Shown here: piece by piece, positions 23,825-31,965 of the stretch
How the letters are laid out: every line of letters begins with the position of its first letter
How positions within the stretch are numbered: position 1 is the stretch's first letter
From: Streptomyces cinerochromogenes
Lineage (GTDB): Bacteria; Actinomycetota; Actinomycetes; Streptomycetales; Streptomycetaceae
Length of the DNA: 64,000 bases
Reading direction: 5' to 3'
Assembly: GCF_014648635.1 (NCBI RefSeq)
Contig: NZ_BMRM01000009.1
Location: 1 to 64,000 of the forward strand
Notes under the pieces: model-generated
What the model was told of the DNA's origin: nothing
Seen by the model: the letters and a program-made list of their open reading frames with translations, nothing else
Databases searched by the model: none
Position numbers and translations under genes: made by a program

Positions 23825-25231
23825 TCACGGCGGACCGGAGCCGTTCAGCCAGAAGGCCCCGTAGACCGCCGCGGCCGCCGCCAACCCGGCGACGAGTAGG
23901 GCCGATCGGGGGACGCGCAGCCGGGCCAGGGCGCCGGCGAGCGGCAGCAGCACCGGGAAGGCGGGCATCAGCAGCCGCGGCTTGGAGCCGAAGTAGCTGG
24001 AGGCACACAGGGCGAGGGCCAGCACGACGCCCGTGTACACCAGCAGGGCGACCGGCTGGCGCCCGCGGACGCCGGTGACGTACAGCCAGATCAGCAGGGC
24101 GACCCCGACGATCAGGCCCAGGCCGGCGAGGGCGGACGGAAATGACGTGAACTTGTCGCCCACGAAGCGGGCGAAGGCGTAGCCGCCGTCGAAGCCGTTG
24201 CGCCATCCGGCCTGGACGTCCAGATAGCCGAGCGGGCCCCTGCCGGTGCGGTGGCCGACCCAGAGGACGTACCCCGCGGCGCCGAGCGGGGCGATCAGCA
24301 TGCCGAGCGCACGCCGCCAGACGGGGGCGCGCGGGACGACCGAAGCGCTGGGGGCGGGCGCGGGAGCCCCCGGGGAGACGCGTGCGCCGAGCGTGGGAGC
24401 GGCGTGCGCGCCGGGCGCGGGGGTGCGTGTGTCGGGGTGGGCGCCGGGCGCGGGGGTGTGCGTGTCGGGGTGGGCGCCGGGTGTGCGGTCGGGTTCGTGG
24501 GAGGGGGCGCCGGGTGTGGGGGTCCGGGGAGCGGAGTGTGCGTCGGGGGTGTGTTCGTCGTGGTGCGCGCCCGGCGTGTGCCGGGTGCCGCGCTCTCGCA
24601 CGAACGAGACCACGGCCGCCGTCCACAGCGCCGCGACCACCGCCATCCCCACCGGCCGGGTCAGCCCCGCCAGCGCCGCCAGCGTGCCCGCGCTCAGCCA
24701 CCGCCCGGTCAGCACCGCGTACAGCGACCAGGCCGCCAGCGCCGTGAACAGCGACTCGCTGTACGCCATCGACTGCACCACCCCGACCGGCAGCACCGCC
24801 CACAGCAGCACGGCACAGACCCCGACCCGGGGCCCGTACACCCGGTCCGCGACCGCGAAGATCCCGGCCGCCGCGGCGAGCGAGGCCAGCAGGCTCACCA
24901 CGAACCCGGCGTCCGCGTACGACAGCGGGGTGACCGCGTGCCCCAGCCGCTCCAGCCACGGCAGCAGCGGGAAGAACGCCAGGTTGGAGTGGACGTCCCC
25001 GTTCGGCAGCCGCACCTGGTAGCCGTAGCCCAGCTCGGCGACCCGCGTGTACCAGAGCGAGTCCCAGCGCGCGGTCAGCAAGGTGTACGCGCTCTTGCCG
25101 CGCGCGGCGCTCCACACCACCAGCACCAGCAGCCCCAGCGCGCGGACCGCCGCGTAGCCCAGGAGGGCCGGGGCCGCCCGGCGCAGCAGAGGGGCGTGGG
25201 GCCGGGCCACGCGCGTGTCAAGATCGGTCAC
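23825..25231 (-). CDS. Multi-pass mannosyltransferase-like membrane protein (PIG-V type) with repeat insert
   Basis: This 468-residue protein has about ten hydrophobic segments. The motif TARWDSLWYTRVAELGY after the first segment is the hallmark of PIG-V-like polyprenyl-phosphate-dependent mannosyltransferases, and SNLAFFPLLPWLERL follows in the family style. Between two membrane segments, residues about 215-300 form a low-complexity insert built from HTPGAHPD and RTPAPGAH units, absent from typical members. The insert is encoded by a GC-rich minisatellite at about 24395-24560. ATG 25231 starts the frame. It probably glycosylates an envelope component, but donor and acceptor are inferred from the family. 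Confidence 0.8.
   Translation of the reverse strand: MTDLDTRVARPHAPLLRRAAPALLGYAAVRALGLLVLVVWSAARGKSAYTLLTARWDSLWYTRVAELGYGYQVRLPNGDVHSNLAFFPLLPWLERLGHAVTPLSYADAGFVVSLLASLAAAAGIFAVADRVYGPRVGVCAVLLWAVLPVGVVQSMAYSESLFTALAAWSLYAVLTGRWLSAGTLAALAGLTRPVGMAVVAALWTAAVVSFVRERGTRHTPGAHHDEHTPDAHSAPRTPTPGAPSHEPDRTPGAHPDTHTPAPGAHPDTRTPAPGAHAAPTLGARVSPGAPAPAPSASVVPRAPVWRRALGMLIAPLGAAGYVLWVGHRTGRGPLGYLDVQAGWRNGFDGGYAFARFVGDKFTSFPSALAGLGLIVGVALLIWLYVTGVRGRQPVALLVYTGVVLALALCASSYFGSKPRLLMPAFPVLLPLAGALARLRVPRSALLVAGLAAAAAVYGAFWLNGSGPP
24395..24560. repeat. Coding minisatellite in the mannosyltransferase-like gene
   Basis: Imperfect tandem units around GTCGGGGTGGGCGCCGGG recur at least three times with variable spacing. 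They encode the His/Thr/Pro/Gly/Ala repeats of the central loop. Confidence 0.75.
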
Positions 25232-25491
25232 GGGCTCGATTATCGACCGCGCACCTCACCGGACCCGTCGCCGGGTCCCGGTCAAGAGGGGATCACGTGG
25301 CGTACGCCACACGGGTTCCGTCGTGCGTGTGAGAGGTCCGCCACGTGCCCCCGCGGGGAACTCGCGTACGCTGACGAGTCACCCGCGAGGGTTCGCGCGG
25401 GCCGGGGACACCGCTCCTCTCCGGCCGTACGACAGGGAGTCCCCACCCCGTCGGTCCGCCCCATGCGAGGGATCATCTGGGAGGTACGTAC

Positions 25492-27258
25492 ATGTCCGGG
25501 ACGACCACGGCTGCCGTAGGGCCGCGCCGTCGGACGCCCGGGGCCGGTGCCAACCGCTGGGTCGTCCTCGTCGTCCTCTGCGTCAGCCTGCTGCTCGTCG
25601 CGCTCGACGCGACCGTGCTGCACGTGGCGGTCCCCGCCGTCACCGAGGACCTCAGGCCCGGCGCCATCGAGCTGCTCTGGATCGTCGACGTCTATCCGCT
25701 GGTCTGCGCCTCGCTGCTGATCCTCTTCGGCACCCTCGGCGACCGGGTCGGCCGCAGACGCGTCCTGCTGCTCGGCTACGGCCTCTTCGGCGTCGCCTCG
25801 GCCGTGGCCGCGTTCGCGCAGACCGCCGAGATGCTCATCCTGGCCCGCGCGCTGCTCGGCGTCGGCGGCGCGATGATCATGCCCGCGACCCTGTCGCTCC
25901 TCCGCCAGGTCTTCCCCGACCGGCGCGAGCGCGCCCTCGCCATCGGCATCTGGAGCGCGGTCGCCGCGGTCGGCGCGGCCGTCGGACCGCTGCTCGGCGG
26001 CTTCCTGCTGGAGCACTTCTGGTGGGGTGCGGTCTTCCTGGTCAACATCCCGCTGATGCTGGTCAGCCTCCCCGTGGGCCGGGCCCTGCTGCCCGAGTCC
26101 CGGGGCGGGGGTGACGGCCCCTGGGACGTGACCGGCGCCCTGATGGCGGCGGCCGGGCTCTTCGGCGTGGTCCTCGGCGTGAAGCGGCTCGGCGGCGGGG
26201 AGGCGGCGGCGAGCCCCTTCACCCTGCTGCCGCTGCTGATCGGCGGCGCCCTCCTCGTCCTCTTCGTACGGCGCCAGCGCCGGCTCCCGCATCCGCTGGT
26301 GGACCTGGGGATGTTCCGGCGGCCCGCGTTCAGCACCTCGGTGGGCTGCATCGTGCTGGCCATGCTCGCGCTGGTCGGCCTGGAGCTGATCGCCGCCCAG
26401 TACCTCCAGCTGGTCCTCGGCCTGTCCCCGCTCCAGACCGGTCTCCGGCTGCTGCCGCTGACCGTGGCGGCGATGGCGGCGGGCCTCGCGGGCGCGCGCA
26501 TGCTGCGCCGCTTCGGGCCCCGCCGGATGGTGTGCTTCGGCTTCTGCCTGACGGCCGCGGCGGTGCTGACGCTGACGGCGATGGGAGGCACCGACAACCC
26601 GGCGCTCCTGCTGGCCGGCTTCGTGCTGCTGGGCTTCGGCCTGGAGACCACGCTCTTCGGGGCGTACGAGTCGATGCTCAGCGAGGCCCCGGCCGACCAG
26701 GCCGGCGGCGCGGCGGCCATCGGCGAGACCTCGTACCAGCTCGGCGCCGGGATCGGCATCGCGCTGCTGGGCAGCGTGATGAACGCGGCCTACACGCCGG
26801 GGCTGCGCGCGGTGCCGGGCGTGCCGCGGCGCGCGTCGGACGCGGCGGGCCACTCGCTCGGCGAGGCCTACGAGGTCGCCGGCCGGCTCGGCGGCACCGC
26901 CGGGGCGGCGCTGCGCCGGGCGGCGCGGGACTCCTTCGTGCACGGGCTGCACCTGACCCTGCTGGTGAGCGCGGGCCTGTTGCTGCTGGGCGCGGTGATG
27001 GCGCTGCGGCTGCCGTGGGTCATGCAGTGCGGCGAGGAGCACTCCGGTGCCGGTGAGCCGGCCGGCGTCGAGGAGCAGTCCGGCGTCGAGGGGCGGACCG
27101 GTGCCGGGGAGCGGGCCGGCACCGATGGGCAGGCCGGCGCCCGGGACCATGCCGGTGCCCGGGACCGGGCCGGTGAGGAGCAGGCCGGGGCCGAGGTCGG
27201 GCTGCCGTCGCCGCGGGAGGCGGGGGCGGCGGCCGGGAAGCCGCGGGTCACCGCCTGA
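25492..27258 (+). CDS. MFS multidrug exporter, DHA2 (14-helix) family
   Basis: This 588-residue proton-driven exporter has about 14 hydrophobic segments. The first helix ends in LLLVALDATVLHVAVPAV (DHA2 motif D1). The loop motif DRVGRRRVLLLG and motif C-like GAAVGPLLGGFLL follow. The last 85 residues form a hydrophilic tail of Ala/Gly/Glu repeats (units like AGARDHAGARDRAGEE), unusual for the family and probably cytoplasmic. The start ATG 25492 has GGGAGGT upstream. No regulator is adjacent on the same strand; an acyl-CoA dehydrogenase gene follows after 96 bases. The substrate is unknown. Confidence 0.9.
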   Translation: MSGTTTAAVGPRRRTPGAGANRWVVLVVLCVSLLLVALDATVLHVAVPAVTEDLRPGAIELLWIVDVYPLVCASLLILFGTLGDRVGRRRVLLLGYGLFGVASAVAAFAQTAEMLILARALLGVGGAMIMPATLSLLRQVFPDRRERALAIGIWSAVAAVGAAVGPLLGGFLLEHFWWGAVFLVNIPLMLVSLPVGRALLPESRGGGDGPWDVTGALMAAAGLFGVVLGVKRLGGGEAAASPFTLLPLLIGGALLVLFVRRQRRLPHPLVDLGMFRRPAFSTSVGCIVLAMLALVGLELIAAQYLQLVLGLSPLQTGLRLLPLTVAAMAAGLAGARMLRRFGPRRMVCFGFCLTAAAVLTLTAMGGTDNPALLLAGFVLLGFGLETTLFGAYESMLSEAPADQAGGAAAIGETSYQLGAGIGIALLGSVMNAAYTPGLRAVPGVPRRASDAAGHSLGEAYEVAGRLGGTAGAALRRAARDSFVHGLHLTLLVSAGLLLLGAVMALRLPWVMQCGEEHSGAGEPAGVEEQSGVEGRTGAGERAGTDGQAGARDHAGARDRAGEEQAGAEVGLPSPREAGAAAGKPRVTA

Positions 27259-27306
27259 CCCCTCTGGACGTGCGGGACACTGCACCGTAACGTCGGCCGG
27301 AGCCGT

Positions 27307-27323
27307 AACTAGCGCTGCTAGTT
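27307..27323. promoter_or_regulatory. Perfect inverted repeat upstream of the acyl-CoA dehydrogenase gene
   Basis: AACTAGC-GCT-GCTAGTT is a perfect 7+3+7 palindrome, 31 bases before the start at 27355. Its size and position suit a TetR- or MarR-type operator. No regulator gene lies beside it. Confidence 0.55.
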
Positions 27324-27354
27324 TTGTCGATGTCCCGTGTCCGGAGGGTGTTCC

Positions 27355-28545
27355 ATGTCCGCGTCCGCGAAGCTGCCCCCGTTCGATGCCGCCGACCCGC
27401 TCGGGATCGACGACCTGCTGGAGCCGGAGGACCGGGCCGTCCGGGACACCGTCCGCACCTGGGCGGCCGACCGCGTGCTGCCGTACGTCGCCGACTGGTA
27501 CGAGAAGGGGGAGCTGCCCGGGATCCGGGACCTCGCCCGCGAACTGGGGTCGATCGGCGCGCTCGGCATGTCCCTCACCGGGTACGGCTGCGCGGGCGCG
27601 AGCGCCGTCCAGTACGGCCTGGCATGCCTGGAGCTGGAGGCGGCCGACTCGGGCATCCGCTCGCTCGTCTCCGTGCAGGGATCCCTCGCGATGTACGCCG
27701 TTCACCGGTTCGGCAGCGAGGAGCAGAAGCGGGAGTGGCTGCCGCGCATGGCGGCCGGCGAGGTGATCGGCTGCTTCGGGCTGACCGAGCCCGACCACGG
27801 CTCCGACCCCGCCTCCATGCGCACCCACGCCAAGCGCGACGGCGACGACTGGGTGCTGAACGGCCGCAAGATGTGGATCACCAACGGCTCGGTCGCCGGG
27901 GTGGCGGTCGTCTGGGCGCAGACCGAGGAGGGCATCCGCGGTTTCGTCGTCCCCACCGACAGCCCCGGTTTCTCCGCGCCGGAGATCAAGCACAAGTGGT
28001 CCCTGCGCGCCTCGGTCACCAGCGAACTCGTCCTGGACGACGTACGCCTGCCCGCCACGGCCGTGCTGCCGGAGGTCACCGGGCTGCGCGGACCGCTCAG
28101 CTGTCTCTCGCACGCCCGCTACGGCATCGTCTGGGGCGCGATGGGTGCCGCGCGCAGCAGCTTCGAGGCGGCCCTCGACTACGCGAGGTCACGGGAGCAG
28201 TTCGGGCGGCCCATCGGCGGCTTCCAGCTCACCCAGGCCAAGCTCGCCGACATGGCGGTGGAACTGCACAAGGGGATCCTGCTCGCCCACCACCTGGGGC
28301 GGCGGATGGACGCCGGCCGCCTGCGTCCCGAGCAGGTCAGCTTCGGCAAGCTCAACAACGTCCGCGAGGCCATCGAGATCTGCCGTACGGCGCGGACGAT
28401 CCTCGGTGCCAACGGGATCTCCCTGGAATACCCGGTGATGCGGCACGCGACCAACCTGGAATCGGTGCTCACCTACGAGGGCACCGTCGAGATGCACCAG
28501 CTCGTGCTGGGCAAGGCGCTCACCGGGCTCGACGCCTTCCGGTGA
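27355..28545 (+). CDS. Acyl-CoA dehydrogenase, glutaryl-CoA dehydrogenase-like
   Basis: This 396-residue FAD enzyme oxidises an acyl-CoA to the enoyl-CoA. Flavin and substrate motifs are SVQGSLAMYAVHRFGSEEQK, GCFGLTEPDHGSDPASM, WVLNGRKMWITNGSVA, and ARYGIVWGAMGAARSSFE with YARSREQFGRPI. The catalytic Glu lies in LTYEGTVEMHQLVLG near residue 378, the position used by glutaryl-CoA dehydrogenase. The start ATG 27355 has GGAGGG 6 bases upstream. The gene stands alone and is convergent with the sepF-like gene. Use in lysine/tryptophan catabolism is inferred from similarity to GcdH; another short-chain acyl-CoA is possible. Confidence 0.9.
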   Translation: MSASAKLPPFDAADPLGIDDLLEPEDRAVRDTVRTWAADRVLPYVADWYEKGELPGIRDLARELGSIGALGMSLTGYGCAGASAVQYGLACLELEAADSGIRSLVSVQGSLAMYAVHRFGSEEQKREWLPRMAAGEVIGCFGLTEPDHGSDPASMRTHAKRDGDDWVLNGRKMWITNGSVAGVAVVWAQTEEGIRGFVVPTDSPGFSAPEIKHKWSLRASVTSELVLDDVRLPATAVLPEVTGLRGPLSCLSHARYGIVWGAMGAARSSFEAALDYARSREQFGRPIGGFQLTQAKLADMAVELHKGILLAHHLGRRMDAGRLRPEQVSFGKLNNVREAIEICRTARTILGANGISLEYPVMRHATNLESVLTYEGTVEMHQLVLGKALTGLDAFR

Positions 28546-28584
28546 GCCCCGGTGGGGAGGCGGGGCCGGTACGGCGGCCCTGCC

Positions 28585-29022
28585 TCAGCTCTGGTTGAAG
28601 AAGCCGTCCGAGCGGTGGGCGGACGCCTCGCCGCTGATGATCTCCGTGTCGGCCGGGGTGAGCAGGAACACACGGTTGGAGACCCGGTCGATCGAGCCGC
28701 GCAGACCGAAGATGAGCCCCGCCGCGAAGTCCACGACCCGCTTGGCGTCGCCGGGCTCCATGTTGGTGAGGTTCATGATGACCGGGACGCCGTCCCGGAA
28801 CAGCTCGCCGATGGCGCGGGCGTCCCGGAAGCTGTCCGGGGTGACCGTGCCGATCCGGCGGCCCTTGTCCTCGGCCGTGTCCGTGGCCACCTTCACCCGC
28901 GGGTCGGTGACCCAGGCGTCCCCGGACTCGGTGCCCTCGGAGTAGTCGTCGTCGTAGTAGCGCTCGTCATCGTTGTCGTCGACGAGGCCGAGCCACGCAC
29001 TCGCCTTGCGTACCGATCCCAT
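28585..29022 (-). CDS. sepF: SepF-family cell-division protein (paralogue)
   Basis: This 145-residue SepF-like protein has the N-terminal amphipathic helix (MGSVRKASAWLGL), which would anchor it to the membrane. An acidic Asp/Tyr linker follows, then the globular SepF domain (VTPDSFRDARAIGELFRDGV, VIMNLTNMEPGDAKRVVDFA, GSIDRVSNRVFLLTP). SepF helps tether FtsZ. Streptomyces carry several copies; this one is not next to ftsZ and ylmE, so it is probably a secondary paralogue. The ATG 29022 follows a GAGGAG-like SD. The 266 bases to the divergent gene contain only promoter-like sequence. Confidence 0.9.
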   Translation of the reverse strand: MGSVRKASAWLGLVDDNDDERYYDDDYSEGTESGDAWVTDPRVKVATDTAEDKGRRIGTVTPDSFRDARAIGELFRDGVPVIMNLTNMEPGDAKRVVDFAAGLIFGLRGSIDRVSNRVFLLTPADTEIISGEASAHRSDGFFNQS

Positions 29023-29288
29023 GGACGCCTCCTCTCACAGCGGTCATTCTTGCTTTCCGCATCCCTATGGTCATCCATGATGCGGACGGTGCGCCAAGTG
29101 GATAGACGCCGCGCGGGGGGTTTGTGACGGTACTGGTGCACAGTCGATCCGTCGAGAGTCCTTGTGCCCCAAGGGCCGCGACTCATACGGGTGCTGACTG
29201 AGAGTGAAATATGATTGTCTGCGGCGGACGGGTGATGCGCGGTGCGTACGGGTGAACGCCAACGTCGTATCACAGTACGGGGGATGTT

Positions 29289-30617
29289 GTGTTCGGAATC
29301 GTCAGGCCGTGTTCCCACCGGCTCGGCGAGAGCCTCAAGGCCGCGTGGACGGCGCACTTGTGCGGGCTCTGTCTCGCCCTGCGCCGGGACCACGGTCAGT
29401 TCGCGCGGGTCGTGACGAACTATGACGGTCTTCTCATATCCGTTCTGACAGAGGCTCAGACCGGTCCGGTGAGCGGTGGCCGTCGTACGGCCGGGCCGTG
29501 TGCGCTGCGTGGCATGCGGACGGCGTCCGTCGCCCAGGGTGAGGGCGCGCGGCTCGCCGCCGCCGTCTCGCTGGTGCTCGCCGCCGCGAAGGTGCGCGAC
29601 CATGTCGCCGACCGGGACGGACTGCTGGCCCGCAGGCCGGTCGCCGCCGCGGCGCGCCGGGTCGCCGCGGGCTGGGGCCGGGCGGGGGAGCACAGCGGGG
29701 CGGCGGTCGGGTTCGACACCGGCGTCCTGGTCGACGCCGTCGACCGGCAGCTCGGCGTCGAGACCCTGGCCGGGCCCGGCACCCCGATCCTCACGGTCAC
29801 CGAGCCGACCGAGACCGCGACCGCCGCGGCCTTCGCGCACACCGCGGTGCTGGCCGGACGGCCCGGCAACGCGGCGCCCCTGGCGGAGGCGGGCCGGCTC
29901 TTCGGCCGGCTCGCGCACCTGCTGGACGCCGTGCAGGACCAGCGGGCCGACGCCCTGTCGGGTGCCTGGAACCCCCTCACCGCCACCGGCACGCCGCTCA
30001 TCGAGGCCCGCCGGCTCGCCGACGACGCCCTGCACGGCATCCGGCTCGCCCTGCGGAAGGCCGAGTTCCGCGACGGCGGGCTCGCCCACCTCCTCCTCGT
30101 CCACGAGCTGCGCCGCTCGGTGGACCGAGCCTTCGGCACGGCACCGGTGTGCGCGTCCCACCAGCACGGACCGTACGGCGGCGGGGTGCCGCAGGGACCG
30201 TACGGCGGCGGGGCGCCGCAGGGGCCGTACGGCGGTGGGTATCCGCAGGGCGCCGGTGTCCCCGCCGCGGGCAATCCGTATGCCGGCGGCGGATTTCCCG
30301 GCGGCAGCGGCGGTCACGGCGGCTACGGCGGCTACGGCGGTCACGGTGGAGCCGGCGGCCACGGCGGGGGCGGCGGTGGTGTCGGCGGTGGTGGTTTCGG
30401 GCCGCCGCCCGAGCCCGCCGCCAAGGGCCGGCGCGGTTTCTGGGCGGGCTGCGGGATGTTCCTCGCGCTGTTCTGCACCTGCCGGATGTGCTGCGCCGAG
30501 GAATACGAGGGCCCGTGGTCCCGCAAGAAGCGCAACGGCTGCTGCCAGTGGTGCGACTGCTCCTGCCCCGGCGGCTGCGACTGCTGCGACTGCTGCTGCC
30601 CCTGCGACGGCTGCTGA
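29289..30617 (+). CDS. DUF5685-like protein with Gly-rich repeats and Cys-rich C-terminus
   Basis: This is a 442-residue protein of unknown function. The N-terminus FGIVRPCSHRLGESLKAAW, followed by HLCGLCLALRRDHGQFARV with CxxC and Cys/His residues, resembles the actinobacterial DUF5685 family. Residues about 285-380 are Gly/Tyr/Pro repeats (GPYGGGxPQ units, then GGYGGYGGHGG). The last 55 residues carry 18 cysteines, ending CDCCDCCCPCDGC, which suggests dense metal binding or a cross-linked module. The start GTG 29289 has GGGGGAT about 7 bases upstream. Its stop codon abuts the stop codon of the convergent ABC binding-protein gene with no gap. Its function is not known. Confidence 0.8.
   Translation: MFGIVRPCSHRLGESLKAAWTAHLCGLCLALRRDHGQFARVVTNYDGLLISVLTEAQTGPVSGGRRTAGPCALRGMRTASVAQGEGARLAAAVSLVLAAAKVRDHVADRDGLLARRPVAAAARRVAAGWGRAGEHSGAAVGFDTGVLVDAVDRQLGVETLAGPGTPILTVTEPTETATAAAFAHTAVLAGRPGNAAPLAEAGRLFGRLAHLLDAVQDQRADALSGAWNPLTATGTPLIEARRLADDALHGIRLALRKAEFRDGGLAHLLLVHELRRSVDRAFGTAPVCASHQHGPYGGGVPQGPYGGGAPQGPYGGGYPQGAGVPAAGNPYAGGGFPGGSGGHGGYGGYGGHGGAGGHGGGGGGVGGGGFGPPPEPAAKGRRGFWAGCGMFLALFCTCRMCCAEEYEGPWSRKKRNGCCQWCDCSCPGGCDCCDCCCPCDGC
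30178..30290 (+). repeat. Tandem coding repeat GPYGGG in DUF5685-like gene
   Basis: Three to four units based on CCGTACGGCGGCGGGG with CCGCAGGG linkers encode GPYGGG-xPQ. They are followed by a second Gly-Gly-Tyr/His repeat run to about 30400. Confidence 0.75.
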
Positions 30618-31541
30618 CTAGTTCTTCAGTTCCGGCGGGCTGATCCGCGACCGGGTGATCGCCGAACCCGTGGTACCCCACTTCTTCAGAATCCGGTCGT
30701 AGGTTCCGTCGGACAGGAGTTTGTTCACCGCCGCCTGGAACGCCGGCGCCAGTTTCGTGCCCTTCTTGAAGGCGAAACCGACGTCGAGCCGGTGGTACTC
30801 GTTGAGGAACTTCAGGCCCTCCTGGTGGGCGACGGCATAACGCAGGCCGTTGATCGTGGACATCACGACGTCGCTGCGGCCCTGCTGCAGCGAGGACCAG
30901 ATCGCGCTCTGCTCGGCGTACGTCTGCACCTGGTACGCCTTCTTGCCGGCGTCGGTGCACAGATGCTTGTTGTCTTCCAGCGTGGCCTCGAACGTCGTGC
31001 CGGCGCCGGTCGCGACGTTCAGGCCGCACAGCTGCTTCAGGTCGGTGATCTTCCCGAGTTCGCTGTCCTTGCGGGTGGCGAAGCCCTGGCCGTCGTTGAT
31101 GTAGGTGACGAAGTCGATCGTCTTCCGCCGCTCGTCCGTGACGCCGAAGTTGCTCGCGCCGACGTCGTACTTCCCGCTGTCCAGGGCGGGCAGGATCGCC
31201 TCGAAGCCGGCCTGCTCCACCTTCAGCCGGATGCCGAGCACCCTGGCGACCGCCTTGGTGAAGTCGACGTCCTGGCCGGTCAGGGTCTTGCCGTCGGAGA
31301 GGTAGGTGGTGCCGGGCGGGGTGCCGCCGACGCTCACCGCGACGGTGAGGCGGGTGGTGCCGGCGGGCAGCAGCTTCGCCACGGCGTCGTCCTTCCGCAC
31401 GGCGGAGACGACGTCCGTGGTGGGCACTTTCACGGACTTGGCCGCCACCGAGGCGGTGCCGGTCTCGCCGGAGCCGCAGGCGGTAAGGAGCAGAGTGGCC
31501 GAGGTAATGGCGGCAAAAGATATCAAAAGGTGTGTACGCAT
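30618..31541 (-). CDS. ABC transporter solute-binding lipoprotein, polar amino acid type
   Basis: This 307-residue lipoprotein has signal peptide LISFAAITSATLLLTAC, whose last Cys is the lipidated residue. The mature part is a type II periplasmic binding fold of the amino-acid (SBP family 3) class: GKTLTGQDVDFTKAVARVLG near residue 85, YDVGASNFGVTDERRKTIDFV, and LKQLCGLNVATGAGTTFEATL. It diverges from the permease operon at 31966 and is its likely partner. A small leader peptide ending in Cys and a long C/U-rich tract lie upstream, so expression is probably controlled by attenuation. A sulfur-containing amino acid substrate is inferred from that control. Confidence 0.9.
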   Translation of the reverse strand: MRTHLLISFAAITSATLLLTACGSGETGTASVAAKSVKVPTTDVVSAVRKDDAVAKLLPAGTTRLTVAVSVGGTPPGTTYLSDGKTLTGQDVDFTKAVARVLGIRLKVEQAGFEAILPALDSGKYDVGASNFGVTDERRKTIDFVTYINDGQGFATRKDSELGKITDLKQLCGLNVATGAGTTFEATLEDNKHLCTDAGKKAYQVQTYAEQSAIWSSLQQGRSDVVMSTINGLRYAVAHQEGLKFLNEYHRLDVGFAFKKGTKLAPAFQAAVNKLLSDGTYDRILKKWGTTGSAITRSRISPPELKN

Positions 31542-31601
31542 CGGGTAGCGGTCTCCTGGCAGCAGAAGGCGTGCAGAGCGCGAGGGGAGGGGTGCGCGTG
31601 T

Positions 31602-31644
31602 GAAGGCAAGGAAGAGCAGGAGGAGAAAAGAGAAAGCGGGAGAA
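31602..31644 (-). promoter_or_regulatory. C/U-rich, G-poor leader segment (candidate Rho-utilisation site)
   Basis: On the transcribed minus strand these 43 bases are almost all pyrimidine (plus-strand run of A/G such as GGAAGAGCAGGAGGAG). The segment lies between the leader peptide stop and the binding-protein start. This is the kind of sequence Rho binds when ribosomes stop upstream. Confidence 0.4.
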
Positions 31645-31690
31645 CGCGCGAATGCGGCCGCCCGGGGGCAGGCCTGCGCAGGGGGTCAGC

Positions 31691-31762
31691 TCAACAGGAC
31701 GAGGACCACACGCGACCGAAGTCGATGTGGGAGCGGGTGACCAGCCACTGCTGTGGATGCAT
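31691..31762 (-). CDS. Putative cysteine-type leader peptide (23 codons)
   Basis: A 23-codon frame on the minus strand reads MHPQQWLVTRSHIDFG then RVWSSSC and stop. It sits 149 bases upstream of the binding-protein gene. The pattern R-x-H-I/V-D-x-x-R-V ending in Cys matches the short actinobacterial peptides annotated as putative leader peptides upstream of sulfur-acquisition genes. There is no SD. A possible -35 (TTGACG, complement of 31792-31797) and -10 (TCCACT) end 6 bases before the ATG, so the mRNA may be leaderless. Family resemblance is from memory; translation is inferred. Confidence 0.7.
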   Translation of the reverse strand: MHPQQWLVTRSHIDFGRVWSSSC

Positions 31763-31833
31763 GGGCCAAGTGGAACAGGCATCCGGTTCCGCGTCAACTG
31801 ACGTGAGACGTACGGCTCACAGTGCGGACAGCC

Positions 31834-31864
31834 TTGACAGCGGACGTAAGCATCCCCGTACTCT
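31834..31864 (+). promoter_or_regulatory. Candidate promoter of the permease operon
   Basis: TTGACA (31834-31839) and TACTCT (31859-31864) have a 19-base spacer and lie about 100 bases upstream of the permease start. The 424-base gap between the divergent transporter genes otherwise holds the leader peptide and the pyrimidine-rich tract of the other strand. Confidence 0.4.
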
Positions 31865-31965
31865 CGGTGCACGGCCCTGCTGAGGGGCTCGGCCGTAGCG
31901 CGCCGCCCGGCGCGTCCGTGTGAAGGCACCACCCGTGTTCGACCACCGCGTCACGGAGCCTTCGC

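Noticed and set aside
25282..28113. 943-codon minus-strand frame across the MFS and acyl-CoA dehydrogenase genes
   Set aside because: It is antisense to two clear genes and has low-complexity Arg/Gln/Gly composition; a shadow frame.
31761..31883. Plus-strand short frame beginning MGQVEQASGS in the divergent transporter gap
   Set aside because: It has no SD and overlaps the candidate promoter of the permease operon. The minus-strand leader peptide has a much better pattern.
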